Source: Pseudomonas denitrificans (nom. rej.)
Lineage (GTDB): Bacteria; Pseudomonadota; Gammaproteobacteria; Pseudomonadales; Pseudomonadaceae
NCBI RefSeq assembly: GCF_008807415.1
Contig: NZ_CP043626.1
Location: 5,866,501-5,930,500 of the forward strand
Length of the DNA stretch: 64,000 nt
Direction of reading: 5' to 3'
Shown: in pieces, positions 9,811 through 18,107 of the stretch
Numbering within the stretch: the first letter of the stretch is position 1
Layout of the letters: each line of letters begins with the position of its first letter
Made by a program: the position numbers and the translations under genes
The notes under the pieces: generated by a model
Databases searched by the model: none
Seen by the model: the letters and a program-made list of their open reading frames with translations, nothing else
What the model was told of the DNA's origin: nothing

Positions 9811-9835
9811 AGCCCCGCTCCGGCGGGGCTTTTTT
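9811..9835 (+). terminator. Intrinsic terminator
   Basis: AGCCCCGC (9811-9818), loop TCCG, GCGGGGCT (9823-9830) and a T-run. It terminates the third acyl-CoA dehydrogenase and insulates the rsmY promoter region. Confidence 0.88.
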
Positions 9836-9876
9836 ATGGGGATATTTCCTTTCCGAAGGACGCTAGTACGAATCCG

Positions 9877-9894
9877 TGTAAGCCAAAGCTTACA
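9877..9894 (+). promoter_or_regulatory. GacA upstream activating sequence of rsmY
   Basis: TGTAAG-CCAAAG-CTTACA is an exact match to the GacA-binding box TGTAAG-N6-CTTACA found upstream of Pseudomonas rsmY/rsmZ genes. Its centre is about 68 bp before the inferred sRNA start, the usual distance. Confidence 0.9.
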
Positions 9895-9953
9895 AACAGC
9901 GGTGGTGATCGGCGTCTTTCTGATAAAGGCTTCCGGCGGTAACCTTCTCCTCA

Positions 9954-10081
9954 GTCAGGACATTGCGCAGGAAGCGCCAAAGACAACACGGAAATATAGG
10001 GATTCCACCATGGATGGTGGCCTGCATGGACGTCAGGATATCGGTCTGCAAAACCCCGCTTCGCAAGAAGCGGGGTTTTTT
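9954..10081 (+). ncRNA. rsmY: RsmY-type sRNA that sequesters RsmA/CsrA
   Basis: A roughly 128-nt RNA beginning near GTCAGGACATTGCGC and ending in a strong terminator (AAACCCCGCTTC, loop GCAA, GAAGCGGGGT, then T-run; about 10,049-10,081). It carries seven GGA motifs, several placed to fall in hairpin loops, including the dyad CCACCATGGATGGTGG around a central GGA. The perfect GacA box upstream and length close to the known 124 nt make RsmY the clear call. It would titrate RsmA and so relieve post-transcriptional repression of secondary metabolism, biofilm and virulence traits. The open frame reported across this region (9836-10,192) is not real. Confidence 0.9.
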
Positions 10082-10108
10082 CTTGCCTGCGATTTGGATT
10101 GGCTTCCC

Positions 10109-10190
10109 GTAGGGCGAATAACGCGCCAGCGTTATCCGCCGCTGGTTGTCGGGACGGCGGATAACCTGTTCCAGGTTATCCGCCCTACGT
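10109..10190. repeat. Intergenic GGATAAC-type repeat, copy 1
   Basis: An 82-bp element bounded by GTAGGGCG and CGCCCTAC, with internal hairpins built on ATAACGC/GCGTTAT and GGATAACC/GGTTATCC. A related copy in opposite orientation lies at 24,286-24,360. It is probably a dispersed palindromic repeat between convergent or non-coding ends. Confidence 0.7.
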
Positions 10191-10244
10191 AGAGACTCCG
10201 TGCGGGCGTGCGACCGCAGCGATACCCATCAGCGATGTTGGGCG

Positions 10245-11123
10245 TCACACCGCCCCATCCAGCAACGAGCGCAGCAGCTCCACCGTCGGCTGCTGCCGTT
10301 GTGCATCGCGATACACCAGCCCCACGCTCAGTGGAATGCGCGGTTCGCTCAATGGCTTCCAGAGCAGGTCCTTGTGCGCATGCATCTGACGCGCACGCCC
10401 CGGCAGCACGGTGGCGAAACGACTCTGCGGCAGGCTGTCGAGGATGCCGCCCATATGGTTCAGCTCCGCCTGTACCCGTGGCCGCCGGCCGATGGCCGCC
10501 AGTTGTTCCTGCCAGATCTGCCGGGCACGGAATTCCTCGCCGAGCAGCAGCATCGGCAGTTCCGCGGCCTGGGCCAGCGAGACCTTCTTGAAGTCCTTCA
10601 GCGGATGCTCCGCCGGGATCACCAGTTGCAGCTCGTCCGGGTACAGCTCCACGCCGTGCAACGCTGGCTGGCGCGGCGGCAGGAAGCCGATGCCGATATC
10701 CAGCTGGCCGATCAGCAGGCGGCGCTCGATCTCCACTCCGGAGAGTTCGTAGATGCGCACCTGCACGTGCGGCTGCGCAGCGTGCAGGCGTTCCACCAGG
10801 TGCGGCACCAGGCTCGCGTTGACCGTCTGCAGTACGCCAATGGCCAGGCTGCGCGCACTCTGCCCACGGAAACCCCGCAGCGCCTCGCGGGCGCGCTCCA
10901 GGCCTTCCAGCAGCGGCACCGCATGGTTGTACAGCGTGTGTGCGGCGGCGGTCGGCAGCAGGCGCTTGCCGCTGCGCTGGAACAGCGCCACGTCGAGGTT
11001 CTGCTCCAGTTGGCGTATCTGCTGCGACAGTGCCGGCTGGGAAATCGCCAGGCGTTCGGCCGCGCGCCCGACATGGCCTTCCTCGTAGAGCGCGACGAAA
11101 TAGCGGAGCTGGCGGAAATCCAT
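10245..11123 (-). CDS. LysR-family transcriptional regulator
   Basis: A 292-aa LTTR with an N-terminal winged HTH (MDFRQLRYFVALYEEGHVGR, then AAERLAISQPALSQQIRQLE, residues 1-60) and a two-lobed periplasmic-binding-type effector domain. The N-terminus is of the CynR/BenM/CatM kind. The effector cannot be read from sequence. It is convergent with rsmY and divergent from the MOSC gene at 11,224 (100-bp intergenic region), which is therefore a candidate target; a LysR gene also lies near rsmY in P. aeruginosa. Confidence 0.88.
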   Translation of the reverse strand: MDFRQLRYFVALYEEGHVGRAAERLAISQPALSQQIRQLEQNLDVALFQRSGKRLLPTAAAHTLYNHAVPLLEGLERAREALRGFRGQSARSLAIGVLQTVNASLVPHLVERLHAAQPHVQVRIYELSGVEIERRLLIGQLDIGIGFLPPRQPALHGVELYPDELQLVIPAEHPLKDFKKVSLAQAAELPMLLLGEEFRARQIWQEQLAAIGRRPRVQAELNHMGGILDSLPQSRFATVLPGRARQMHAHKDLLWKPLSEPRIPLSVGLVYRDAQRQQPTVELLRSLLDGAV

Positions 11124-11223
11124 AAGGTCTACTTATCAACGAAACTGGAAAATCGAAATGGATAGTCAGCTATCCAGGCCACTACTCTAGCGCTTGTCCG
11201 CTGTCTCAGATGGGTAGACAAAG

Positions 11224-11931
11224 GTGGAAAGCATCGTCATCCAGGGCGTTTTCATAGGAAAAGTCGAAGAAAGCTGGGGAGGTCTGCTCAGCGATATCGA
11301 CAAGCTGGAAGCGCATCAGGAAGTCTGGCTCGGCGCCGAAGGATTGCCGGGGGACGCACGGCCCGACCTGCGCCGCGACGGCGGCCTGGACCGCGCGCTG
11401 CACCACTACCCGGCCGAGCACTACCGCCACTGGCGCAAGCAGCACCCGCAGACGCGCTGGCGACAGCCGGCCTTCGGCGAAAACCTCTCGACCTTCGGCC
11501 TCAATGAGCAGGAGGTCTGCATCGGCGACCTGTTCCGCTGGGGCGAAGCGCTGATCGAAGTGAGCCAGCCGCGCTCGCCCAGCTACCGCCTGGCGCGTCG
11601 CTGGAATCTCCCCGAGCTGCCGCAGCAGGTGCAGGAACAGGGGCGCTGCGGCTGGTTCTACCGGGTGCGCCGCTCCGGCATGGTCGCCCCCGACGCACCG
11701 CTGGAGCTGGTGCAGCGACACTACCCGCAGCTCAGCGTGGCGAGCCTGCTGGACTGGTACTTCGGCCACCCGCTGGAACGTACCGGCCTGCGCCTGATGA
11801 TGGCCTGCGACGCGCTCTCCCTGCGCTGGCGCAAGACCGCCGCGCAACGCCTCACCAGTGGCGTGCTGGAAGACTGGACGGCCCGCCTGGCGGGCCCCGA
11901 ATGTTCGGAGCAGGGCGGCCTGCAGAGCTGA
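11224..11931 (+). CDS. MOSC-domain protein (YiiM-like)
   Basis: A 235-aa protein of the YiiM type: a beta-strand-rich MOSC core (HHYPAEHYRHW, FGENLSTFGLNEQEVCIGD, VSQPRSPSYRLARRW) plus a helical 3-alpha tail. MOSC proteins of this class are linked to molybdenum-cofactor sulfur/N-hydroxylated-base chemistry. The loop after SQPRSP has Ser where many relatives have Cys, so catalytic competence is uncertain. The start is a GTG at 11,224; the nearby ATG at 11,210 is out of frame. Divergent from the LysR gene. Confidence 0.82.
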   Translation: MESIVIQGVFIGKVEESWGGLLSDIDKLEAHQEVWLGAEGLPGDARPDLRRDGGLDRALHHYPAEHYRHWRKQHPQTRWRQPAFGENLSTFGLNEQEVCIGDLFRWGEALIEVSQPRSPSYRLARRWNLPELPQQVQEQGRCGWFYRVRRSGMVAPDAPLELVQRHYPQLSVASLLDWYFGHPLERTGLRLMMACDALSLRWRKTAAQRLTSGVLEDWTARLAGPECSEQGGLQS

Positions 11932-12005
11932 GCCGCACTGTTTCGCAAATGCCCTCGCGCCCGCCCCCGGACGTCGTCTTGGTCCTGCGGGGCGGCTTTT
12001 ATCCT

Positions 12006-12037
12006 CGCCGCCGAGCCTGTCACAGGGCTCGGCGGCG
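12006..12037 (+). terminator. Long stem-loop after MOSC gene
   Basis: CGCCGCCGAGCC (12,006-12,017) pairs perfectly with GGCTCGGCGGCG (12,026-12,037) around an 8-nt loop. The T-rich tail is weak (GTTGTC), so it is a probable but not textbook terminator. Confidence 0.6.
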
Positions 12038-12137
12038 TTGTCATGCCGACGTAACACCGCGTTCCTAACCTTCCGCCGATAGCTTCTACTGACAACCCGA
12101 GCCGTCAGAAAGACGGCCGCGCGGAAGGAACCATCTG

Positions 12138-14111
12138 ATGAGCGAGCGTTTCCAGGATTTCCACGACCGACTGGCCGCCTTCGACGACCAGGCGATCAAC
12201 CCCTCCGGCAACCTGCCGATGAGCGAGATCATCGACGCCTCGCGCCGTCGCCTGCTGAAGAACAGCCTGGTGCTGGGCGCCGTCGGCTTCCTCGGCGGCG
12301 GCCTGTTCCCCGGCCGCTCGCTGTTCGCCGCCGACGCCCCGGTGCCCACCGCGCTGCTGGGCTTCAAGGGCGTGCCGGTGCAACAGGACCCGAAATTCGA
12401 CCGGGTGATCGTCGCCGAAGGCTACAGCGCGCGGCCGTTCTTCTCCTGGGGTGACGCCGTGGTGAGCGGCTCGCCGGCCTGGAAAGGCGACGCCAGCGAA
12501 GACTGGAAAGCCCAGGAACTGCAGGCCGGCGACAACCATGACGGCATGCACTACTTCCCCTTCCCCGATGCGCCGGACAACCACGGCCTGCTGGTCATCA
12601 ACCACGAGTACATCAACCCGACGCTGCACCCCAAAGGCCAGACCTTCGAGGACCGCCCCGATGGTTCGCGCGGCCGCCCGGAGGGTGAGGTACGCAAGGA
12701 AATCGCCGCCCATGGCCTGAGCGTGATCGAGGTGAAGAAGGACGCCGGCGGCCAGTGGCAGCGCGTCGAGGGCTCGAGCTACAACCGCCGCATCACCGGC
12801 AGCTCGCCGCTGGACCTGTCCGGCCCGTTGGCCGGCCACGACCTGCTGCGCACCGCCAGCGACCCCGAGGCCAAACAGGTGCTCGGCACCCTGAACAACT
12901 GCTCCATGGGCGTCACGCCCTGGGGCACCTACCTGGCCTGCGAAGAGAACTGGCACCAGTACTTCGTCAACCGCGACAAGGACGACTACGCCAAGCGCGT
13001 CTCGCACAAGCGCTACGGCCTGTCCAACGGCCAGTTCAGCAACTACTACGCCTGGGAAGCGGTGGATGCGCGCTTCGACGCCACGCCCAAGGCCGACCAG
13101 CCCCATGGCGGCCACGTCAACGAACCGAACCGCTTCGGCTGGGTGGTGGAGATCGACCCCTTCGACCCGACCTCCACGCCGAAGAAACGCACCGCCGTCG
13201 GCCGTTTCTGCCGCGAGTGCTCGACCCTCTCGCTGGGCGCCGACAACCGCATGGCGTTCTATTACGGCGACGACACCAAGGGGGAGTACATCTACAAATT
13301 CGTCCCGGCCGGCCAATACGACGCGAACAACCGCGCGGCGAACGTCGACCTGCTCGACGAAGGCACCCTCTACGTCGCCCGCTTCAATGCCGATGGCAGC
13401 GGCCAGTGGCTGCCGCTGGTGCACGGACAGAATGGCCTGAGCGTCGAGAACGGCTTCGCCAGCCAGGCCGAGGTGCTGGTCAACGCCCGCGCCGCCGCCG
13501 ACAAGCTGGGCGCCACGCCGATGGACCGCCCCGAGTGGGTCGCCGTGCAGCAGACCACCCGCGAGGTCTACGTCAGCCTCACCAACAACGATGCCCGCGG
13601 CAAGAAGCAGCCGGTGGACGCCGCCAACCCGCGCAAGGAAAACCTGCACGGGCAGATCCTGCGCTGGAACGAAGCCGGCGGCGATCCGACCGCCACCCGC
13701 TTCCAGTGGGAAATCTTCCTGCTGGCCGGCGAGCACCAGGGCGCCAGCGCGCCGGAGAACCTGATCGGTACCATCAACGGCGACATCTTCTCCTCGCCGG
13801 ACGGCCTGTACTTCGACACCGCCGGGCGCCTGTGGATCGAGACCGACTACGACGATGACGTCCCGGCGATGCAGGCCATGGGCTGCAACCAGTTGCTCTG
13901 CGCCGACCCGCACAGCCGTGAAGTACGGCGCTTCCTGGTCGGTCCGCGCGGCTGCGAGCTGACCGGCATCACCCAGACCCCGGACGGCAAGACACTGTGG
14001 GTGAACATCCAGCACCCGACCCTGAGCTTCCCGGCCAGCGACGGCAAGAGCATCCCGCGTTCCACGACGCTGGTAATCACCAAGGATGATGGCGGTGTGA
14101 TCGGTACCTGA
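12138..14111 (+). CDS. Tat-exported PhoX-family phosphatase
   Basis: A 657-aa protein of the PhoX/DUF839 family, a six-bladed propeller phosphatase using Ca/Fe ions. A twin-arginine signal sits unusually far in (SRRRLLKNSLVLGAVGFLGG, about residues 35-54), preceded by a hydrophilic leader as in other PhoX proteins; export to the periplasm is expected. Conserved segments include NNCSMGVTPWGTYLACEENW, HGGHVNEPNRFGWVVEIDP, ETDYDDD and TPDGKTLWVNIQHP. A GGAAGGAA ribosome site precedes the ATG. I do not see a clear tandem Pho box in the 206-bp upstream gap, so PhoB control is unproven. Confidence 0.88.
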   Translation: MSERFQDFHDRLAAFDDQAINPSGNLPMSEIIDASRRRLLKNSLVLGAVGFLGGGLFPGRSLFAADAPVPTALLGFKGVPVQQDPKFDRVIVAEGYSARPFFSWGDAVVSGSPAWKGDASEDWKAQELQAGDNHDGMHYFPFPDAPDNHGLLVINHEYINPTLHPKGQTFEDRPDGSRGRPEGEVRKEIAAHGLSVIEVKKDAGGQWQRVEGSSYNRRITGSSPLDLSGPLAGHDLLRTASDPEAKQVLGTLNNCSMGVTPWGTYLACEENWHQYFVNRDKDDYAKRVSHKRYGLSNGQFSNYYAWEAVDARFDATPKADQPHGGHVNEPNRFGWVVEIDPFDPTSTPKKRTAVGRFCRECSTLSLGADNRMAFYYGDDTKGEYIYKFVPAGQYDANNRAANVDLLDEGTLYVARFNADGSGQWLPLVHGQNGLSVENGFASQAEVLVNARAAADKLGATPMDRPEWVAVQQTTREVYVSLTNNDARGKKQPVDAANPRKENLHGQILRWNEAGGDPTATRFQWEIFLLAGEHQGASAPENLIGTINGDIFSSPDGLYFDTAGRLWIETDYDDDVPAMQAMGCNQLLCADPHSREVRRFLVGPRGCELTGITQTPDGKTLWVNIQHPTLSFPASDGKSIPRSTTLVITKDDGGVIGT

Positions 14112-14127
14112 TGGCGAGTGCTCCCTT

Positions 14128-14292
14128 GTAGGAGCGGGCCATGCCCGCGAACCGGCCGGCAGGCCGGAATCTGCCCTGCGCCGGCCTGAAAGACATGGCG
14201 CAGGGCTGGTCGCGGGTATGGGCCAGGCGCCCCGCCTTTCCTACAGGTCTGGCACCAAATTGATCTTCGCAGGAGCGAGCTTGCTCGCGAAC
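14128..14292. repeat. REP-type palindromic repeats
   Basis: GTAGGAGCGGGCCATGCCCG at the left and GCAGGAGCGAGCTTGCTCGC at the right are Pseudomonas REP units (GTAGGAGC, short hairpin, CGCGAAC), separated by a diverged inverted copy ending in CCTACAG. Related units occur at 19,488-19,670 and about 24,470. Confidence 0.78.
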
Positions 14293-14311
14293 CCCGTCCC
14301 CTCGCGGAAAC

Positions 14312-15013
14312 TCAAAGCTCGACCTCACCCCCGGCCAGCGCGCACAGCTCGGTGAAGTCGACGATCTCCGTCTCCCGCCCATCCACCCGGATCAACCCGT
14401 GCTTCTGCAGGCGGGTGAAGCTGCGCGAAACCGTCTCCACTGCCAGCCCCAGGTAATCGCCGATCTCGTTGCGCGACATGCTCAGGCGGAATCGCGTGGC
14501 GGAGAAGCCGCGCTCGCGGAAGTGCGCGGAAATGTTCAGCAGGAAGGCGGCGATGCGCGAGTCGGAGTTCAGCCGCGAGAGCAGCAGCTTCATCTGCTGA
14601 TCCTCGCGAATCTTGCGGCTCATCATCAGCATGATCTGGTGCGACAACCCCGGAATCTGCAGCGACAGCTCCTCCAGCTGGCTGAACGGAATCTCGCTGC
14701 ACAGCGTGCTTTCCAGCGCCTGCGCGGACACCGGGTAGCTGCCTTCGCCCATCCCGGAGAAGCCGAAAATCTCGGTGGCGAAGTAGAAGCCGGTGATCTT
14801 CTCCAGCCCCTGTTCGTTGGTGGTGAAGGTCTTGATCGAACCGGAGCGCACCAGGTACACGCTGTGGAACGGGTCGCCCTGGCGGAATACGAAGTCCCCT
14901 TTGTGCAGCAGGTGCCCTGGCTTGATGATCGCCTCGAGCTCCATGACCTTGTCGTCGCTCAGGGTCGGCGGCGCCAGCCGGCAGTTCTTGCAGTACGGTT
15001 GCGGTTTGATCAT
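14312..15013 (-). CDS. Fnr/Anr-like Crp-family regulator with altered cysteine set
   Basis: A Crp/Fnr regulator: cyclic-nucleotide-type beta roll (GDFVFRQGDPFHSVYLVRSG), dimer helix, and HTH with EIGDYLGLAVETVSRSFTRL, whose E-xx-SR recognition helix matches Fnr/Anr, so TTGAT-N4-ATCAA boxes are expected targets. The N-terminus has C-x2-C (YCKNC), but the third cluster cysteine of Anr (LAPLC) is replaced (LAPPT); a distal Cys is present in TLCSEI. It is therefore probably an Fnr paralogue with a weaker or different cluster response rather than the main Anr. The start at 15,013 has AGGA 9 nt upstream; 15,022 is an alternative. Confidence 0.82.
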   Translation of the reverse strand: MIKPQPYCKNCRLAPPTLSDDKVMELEAIIKPGHLLHKGDFVFRQGDPFHSVYLVRSGSIKTFTTNEQGLEKITGFYFATEIFGFSGMGEGSYPVSAQALESTLCSEIPFSQLEELSLQIPGLSHQIMLMMSRKIREDQQMKLLLSRLNSDSRIAAFLLNISAHFRERGFSATRFRLSMSRNEIGDYLGLAVETVSRSFTRLQKHGLIRVDGRETEIVDFTELCALAGGEVEL

Positions 15014-15294
15014 CTGATTCATTCCTGTCCCCATGCGCCGCGCGCGAAGTGAAGCGGTCCTCGGGCGCATCGCCCCCACGTAAAACCATAGCAACTCAAT
15101 GTGATCTGTCATCCGTCGGTTGGCCCGAAACGACGATGGCCAATGGTTTTTTCATACCGGCTTGACCCTTTCTTCACCGCGCCGCCCTCAGTCTCCACGA
15201 CCATGCGCCAGGGGGTATCGGGGGAGACCGTCAACTCCGGGTGCAGCGACGTGACCGACGCGCGTCGATCCCGCTCATTTCCGGAGACAAACCC

Positions 15295-16056
15295 GTGAAC
15301 AACAAACTGCCACAGATCACCCTGGCCTTCTGGGTGATGAAGATCTGCGCCACCACCCTGGGGGAAACCGCCGGTGACCTGCTGTCGATGACCCTCAATG
15401 TCGGCTATGCGATCAGTTCGCTGATCCTCATCAGCCTGTTCCTCGTCACCCTGGTCGGCCAGCTTGCCAGCAAGCGCTACGTGCCCTGGCTGTACTGGCT
15501 GGTGATCCTCTCCACCAGCACCGCCGGCACCACCATGTCGGACTTCATGGACCGCACGCTGGGCCTGGGCTACGCCACCGGTTCGGCGATCCTCATCAGC
15601 ATCCTGGTGGCGATCTTCGCGGCCTGGCGCTTCAGCGGCACCTCGCTGTCGGTGGACAACATCCGCAGCTTCAAGGGCGAGATGTTCTACTGGATCGCCA
15701 TTCTCTTCTCCAACACCCTGGGCACCGCGCTGGGCGACTTCCTCGCCGACGACTCCGGCCTGGGCTTCGCCGGCGGCGCGCTGCTGATCGGTAGCCTCAT
15801 CGCCGTGGTGGTGGCGCTGCACTACTTCACCAGGTTGTCCTCGGTGCTGCTGTTCTGGGTGGCCTTCGTGCTGACCCGTCCGTTCGGCGCGACCCTGGGC
15901 GACGTGCTGACCAAGTCCCACGAGAAGGGCGGTCTGGACTTCGGCACCATCGGCTCCTCGGCCATCCTCGCCGCCATCCTGGTGGCGCTGGTGGTGGTGG
16001 TCAGCGTGCGGCAGAAGCGCGAGGAGCAGGGCAGCGCTGCGGTGCTGTCTTCCTGA
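15295..16056 (+). CDS. COG4705-family integral membrane protein
   Basis: A 253-aa protein with about eight hydrophobic helices in repeated units carrying the conserved K-x6-TLGET/GD pattern: MKICATTLGETAGDLLSMTL, then TAGTTMSDFMDRTLGLGYATG, SNTLGTALGDFLADDSGLG and TRPFGATLGDVLTKS. These internal repeats mark the COG4705 (DUF347-type) family of unknown function, annotated as membrane-anchored and sometimes linked to metal homeostasis. The GTG at 15,295 is chosen because GGAG lies 9 nt upstream and the upstream extension is charged and unlike the family. Divergent from the Fnr-like gene. Confidence 0.8.
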   Translation: MNNKLPQITLAFWVMKICATTLGETAGDLLSMTLNVGYAISSLILISLFLVTLVGQLASKRYVPWLYWLVILSTSTAGTTMSDFMDRTLGLGYATGSAILISILVAIFAAWRFSGTSLSVDNIRSFKGEMFYWIAILFSNTLGTALGDFLADDSGLGFAGGALLIGSLIAVVVALHYFTRLSSVLLFWVAFVLTRPFGATLGDVLTKSHEKGGLDFGTIGSSAILAAILVALVVVVSVRQKREEQGSAAVLSS

Positions 16057-16103
16057 TGATCTGAAACGCACCCCGTCCGCAAAAGTGCGACGGGCTAGCC
16101 TTG

Positions 16104-16151
16104 TGAAATTTGTTCTGTTATTTTTCATGAAAAATAATCAGAACAATTTCA
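16104..16151. promoter_or_regulatory. 48-bp operator-like dyad upstream of the polyamine oxidase
   Basis: TGAAATTTGTTCTG-TTATTTTTCA and its inverted counterpart (arms 16,104-16,127 and 16,128-16,151, centre CATG at 16,126-16,129) form a nearly perfect dyad, each arm differing by a single-base slip. It ends 10 bp before the ATG at 16,162, so protein bound here would block transcription or early translation. The XRE-cupin regulator encoded two genes downstream is the natural candidate. Confidence 0.72.
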
Positions 16152-16161
16152 CGAGGTAGCG

Positions 16162-17466
16162 ATGTTCCTGCGTTCGCCCGAACCGGTCGGCACCTACTAC
16201 GCCGGCGCCAACCCCGAGCTGATCCAGCCCCGCGAAGCCCTTCGCGAGCCGCTGGAGTGCGAAGTCCTGGTGATCGGTGCCGGTTTCAGCGGCCTGCACA
16301 CGGCGCTGCAACTGGTCGAAGGCGGCCGCCAGGTCTGCATGATCGAGGCCAGCCGCATCGCCTGGGCCGCCTCCGGACGCAACGGCGGGCAGGCATTGCC
16401 GGGCTGGTCCAGCGACCTGGGCCCCATCGAGGACGACCTCGGCCACGAAGGCGCGCTGCGTCTCTGGCAGGGCATGCTCTGGGCTGCCCACGAACTGCGC
16501 GACCTGCCGCAACGCCACGGCTTCGACTGCGACTACCGCATCGGCCACCTGTGGACCGCCGTGCTGCCGCGCCGGGTTGGTTCGCTCTACGACTGGCAGG
16601 CCGAAGCCAATCGCCGCTGGGGCTACGAAGGCCTGCAGTTCATTCCCCGTGAAGACCTGCCGCAGTGGATCGCCAGCGACCGCTACCAGGCCGGCCTGTA
16701 TGACCCGAACTCCGCGCACCTCAACCCGCTGAAACTGGCCTACGGCCTGGCGGGCGCCATCGAGCGCGCCGGTGGCCGCATCTTCGAGCAGACCCGCGCG
16801 CTGAGCTTCCGCGAGAGCGGCAATGGCTACGAAGTGACCACCGAGCTTCCCAATGGCGAACGGGGCAGCGTGCGCTGCGCCTCCCTGGTGCTGGCCTGCA
16901 ACGCCTACATCGACGGGCTGGACCGCGACGTCTCCGAGCGCATCCTGCCGGTGGGTACCTACCAGGTCGCCACCGCGCCGCTGGGCGAGGAACTGGCGCG
17001 CTCGCTGCTGCCGAAGAACTGCTGCGTCACCGACAACCAGTTCGTCCTCGACTACTTCCGCCTGACCCCCGACCATCGCCTGCTGTTCGGCGGCGGCTGC
17101 ACCTACCTGGGCGGCATGCCGGCGGATATCCGCGCCGCCACGCGCCCCTATGTCGAGCGGGTGTTCCCGCAGCTCAAGGGCGTGGAGCTGGAATACGCCT
17201 GGGGCGGGCACATCGACTGCAGCATGCGACGCACCCCGGACATCGGCCGGCGCGGTGATCTCTACTGGCTGCAGGGCTATTCCGGCCACGGCGTGCTGCC
17301 CAGCCTGGCCGCCGCCCACGCCGTGAGCGAAGCCATGTTCGGCCGCAGCGACGAGCTTGACCTCTATCAACGCATCCGCAATCCCGGGTTCCCCGGCGGC
17401 CAGCGCTTCGCCGCGCCACTGGAAGCCGTCGGCAAGGCCTGGTATCGATTACGGGATTTCATCTGA
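16162..17466 (+). CDS. Gamma-glutamyl-polyamine oxidase (PuuB/PauB-like)
   Basis: A 434-aa FAD oxidoreductase of the DAO superfamily. The dinucleotide-binding motif VLVIGAGFSGLHTALQLVEG is near residue 35, followed by GRNGGQALPGWSSD and the C-terminal FAD loop LQGYSGHGVLPSLAAAH. These fit gamma-glutamylputrescine oxidase, which oxidises glutamylated polyamines to the aldehyde with H2O2. The role is supported by the following XRE-cupin regulator and glutamine-synthetase-like ligase, the same trio as in pau/puu systems. The large operator dyad lies immediately upstream. PauB has several paralogues in Pseudomonas, so no number is assigned. Confidence 0.85.
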   Translation: MFLRSPEPVGTYYAGANPELIQPREALREPLECEVLVIGAGFSGLHTALQLVEGGRQVCMIEASRIAWAASGRNGGQALPGWSSDLGPIEDDLGHEGALRLWQGMLWAAHELRDLPQRHGFDCDYRIGHLWTAVLPRRVGSLYDWQAEANRRWGYEGLQFIPREDLPQWIASDRYQAGLYDPNSAHLNPLKLAYGLAGAIERAGGRIFEQTRALSFRESGNGYEVTTELPNGERGSVRCASLVLACNAYIDGLDRDVSERILPVGTYQVATAPLGEELARSLLPKNCCVTDNQFVLDYFRLTPDHRLLFGGGCTYLGGMPADIRAATRPYVERVFPQLKGVELEYAWGGHIDCSMRRTPDIGRRGDLYWLQGYSGHGVLPSLAAAHAVSEAMFGRSDELDLYQRIRNPGFPGGQRFAAPLEAVGKAWYRLRDFI

Positions 17467-17479
17467 TCCGGACCCTGCC

Positions 17480-18031
17480 ATGACCCAGACGGCCACCAAC
17501 GAACACCTTGCCACGCTGATCCGCGACCTGCGCAAGCACAAGAACCTCACCCTGGGCGAGCTGGCCGAGCAGATCGGCCGCTCGGTGGGCTTCCTGTCCC
17601 AGGTCGAGCGTGGCCTGTCGCAACCCACCGTCGCCGACCTCACTGCCATCAGCGAAGCCCTGGGCGTACCGACCACCTACTTCTACGCCGGCGACACCCG
17701 CCGCGAGCGCGACTGGGTGACCCGGCCAAACGACCGCCGCACCCTGTACTACGCCGGCGGCGTCACCGACATCCTCGCCTCGCCGAACATGTCCGGCGGC
17801 TTCTCCATGCTCGACAGCATCCTCGCCCCCGGCGCCACCAGCGGCGAAGGCCACCTGGACGACAGCTCGGAGCAGGGCGGCTTCGTCCTCGAAGGCGAGC
17901 TGACCCTCTGGTACGAGGACGACACCGTCACCCTCTACCCCAACGACAGTTTCCAGCTGCCGCCGCACAGCCAGTTCCGCTACGGCAACCTCACCGACAA
18001 ACCAACCAGGGTGCTGTGGATCTTCACCTGA
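17480..18031 (+). CDS. XRE-cupin transcriptional regulator (PauR/PuuR-like)
   Basis: A 183-aa two-domain regulator: N-terminal HTH (LRKHKNLTLGELAEQIGRSVG, residues about 18-38, then FLSQVERGLSQPTVADL) and a C-terminal double-stranded beta helix (GEGHLDDSSEQGGFVLEGEL, LYPNDSFQLPPHSQFRYGN). Proteins of this design repress polyamine catabolism and are released by gamma-glutamyl intermediates or the polyamine itself. The open frame extends upstream into the oxidase gene, but ATG 17,480, 13 nt after its stop, gives the family N-terminus. Autogenous control through the 16,104 dyad is inferred. Confidence 0.86.
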   Translation: MTQTATNEHLATLIRDLRKHKNLTLGELAEQIGRSVGFLSQVERGLSQPTVADLTAISEALGVPTTYFYAGDTRRERDWVTRPNDRRTLYYAGGVTDILASPNMSGGFSMLDSILAPGATSGEGHLDDSSEQGGFVLEGELTLWYEDDTVTLYPNDSFQLPPHSQFRYGNLTDKPTRVLWIFT

Positions 18032-18067
18032 TTTCCCAAGCCAGCCCGCGAGGGTTGGCTTGGGAAA
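18032..18067 (+). terminator. Hairpin between regulator and ligase genes
   Basis: TTTCCCAAGCCA (18,032-18,043) pairs with TTGGCTTGGGAAA (18,055-18,067). It could attenuate read-through from the oxidase-regulator genes into the ligase gene. No T-tract beyond the stem. Confidence 0.5.
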
Positions 18068-18107
18068 ACGATCCGGCCGCTCCCGCACAAAGGCCCCAGA
18101 GAACATC

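Noticed and set aside
9836..10192. 118-aa open frame
   Set aside because: It covers the GacA box, RsmY and a repeat; the RNA and terminator structure explains the sequence.
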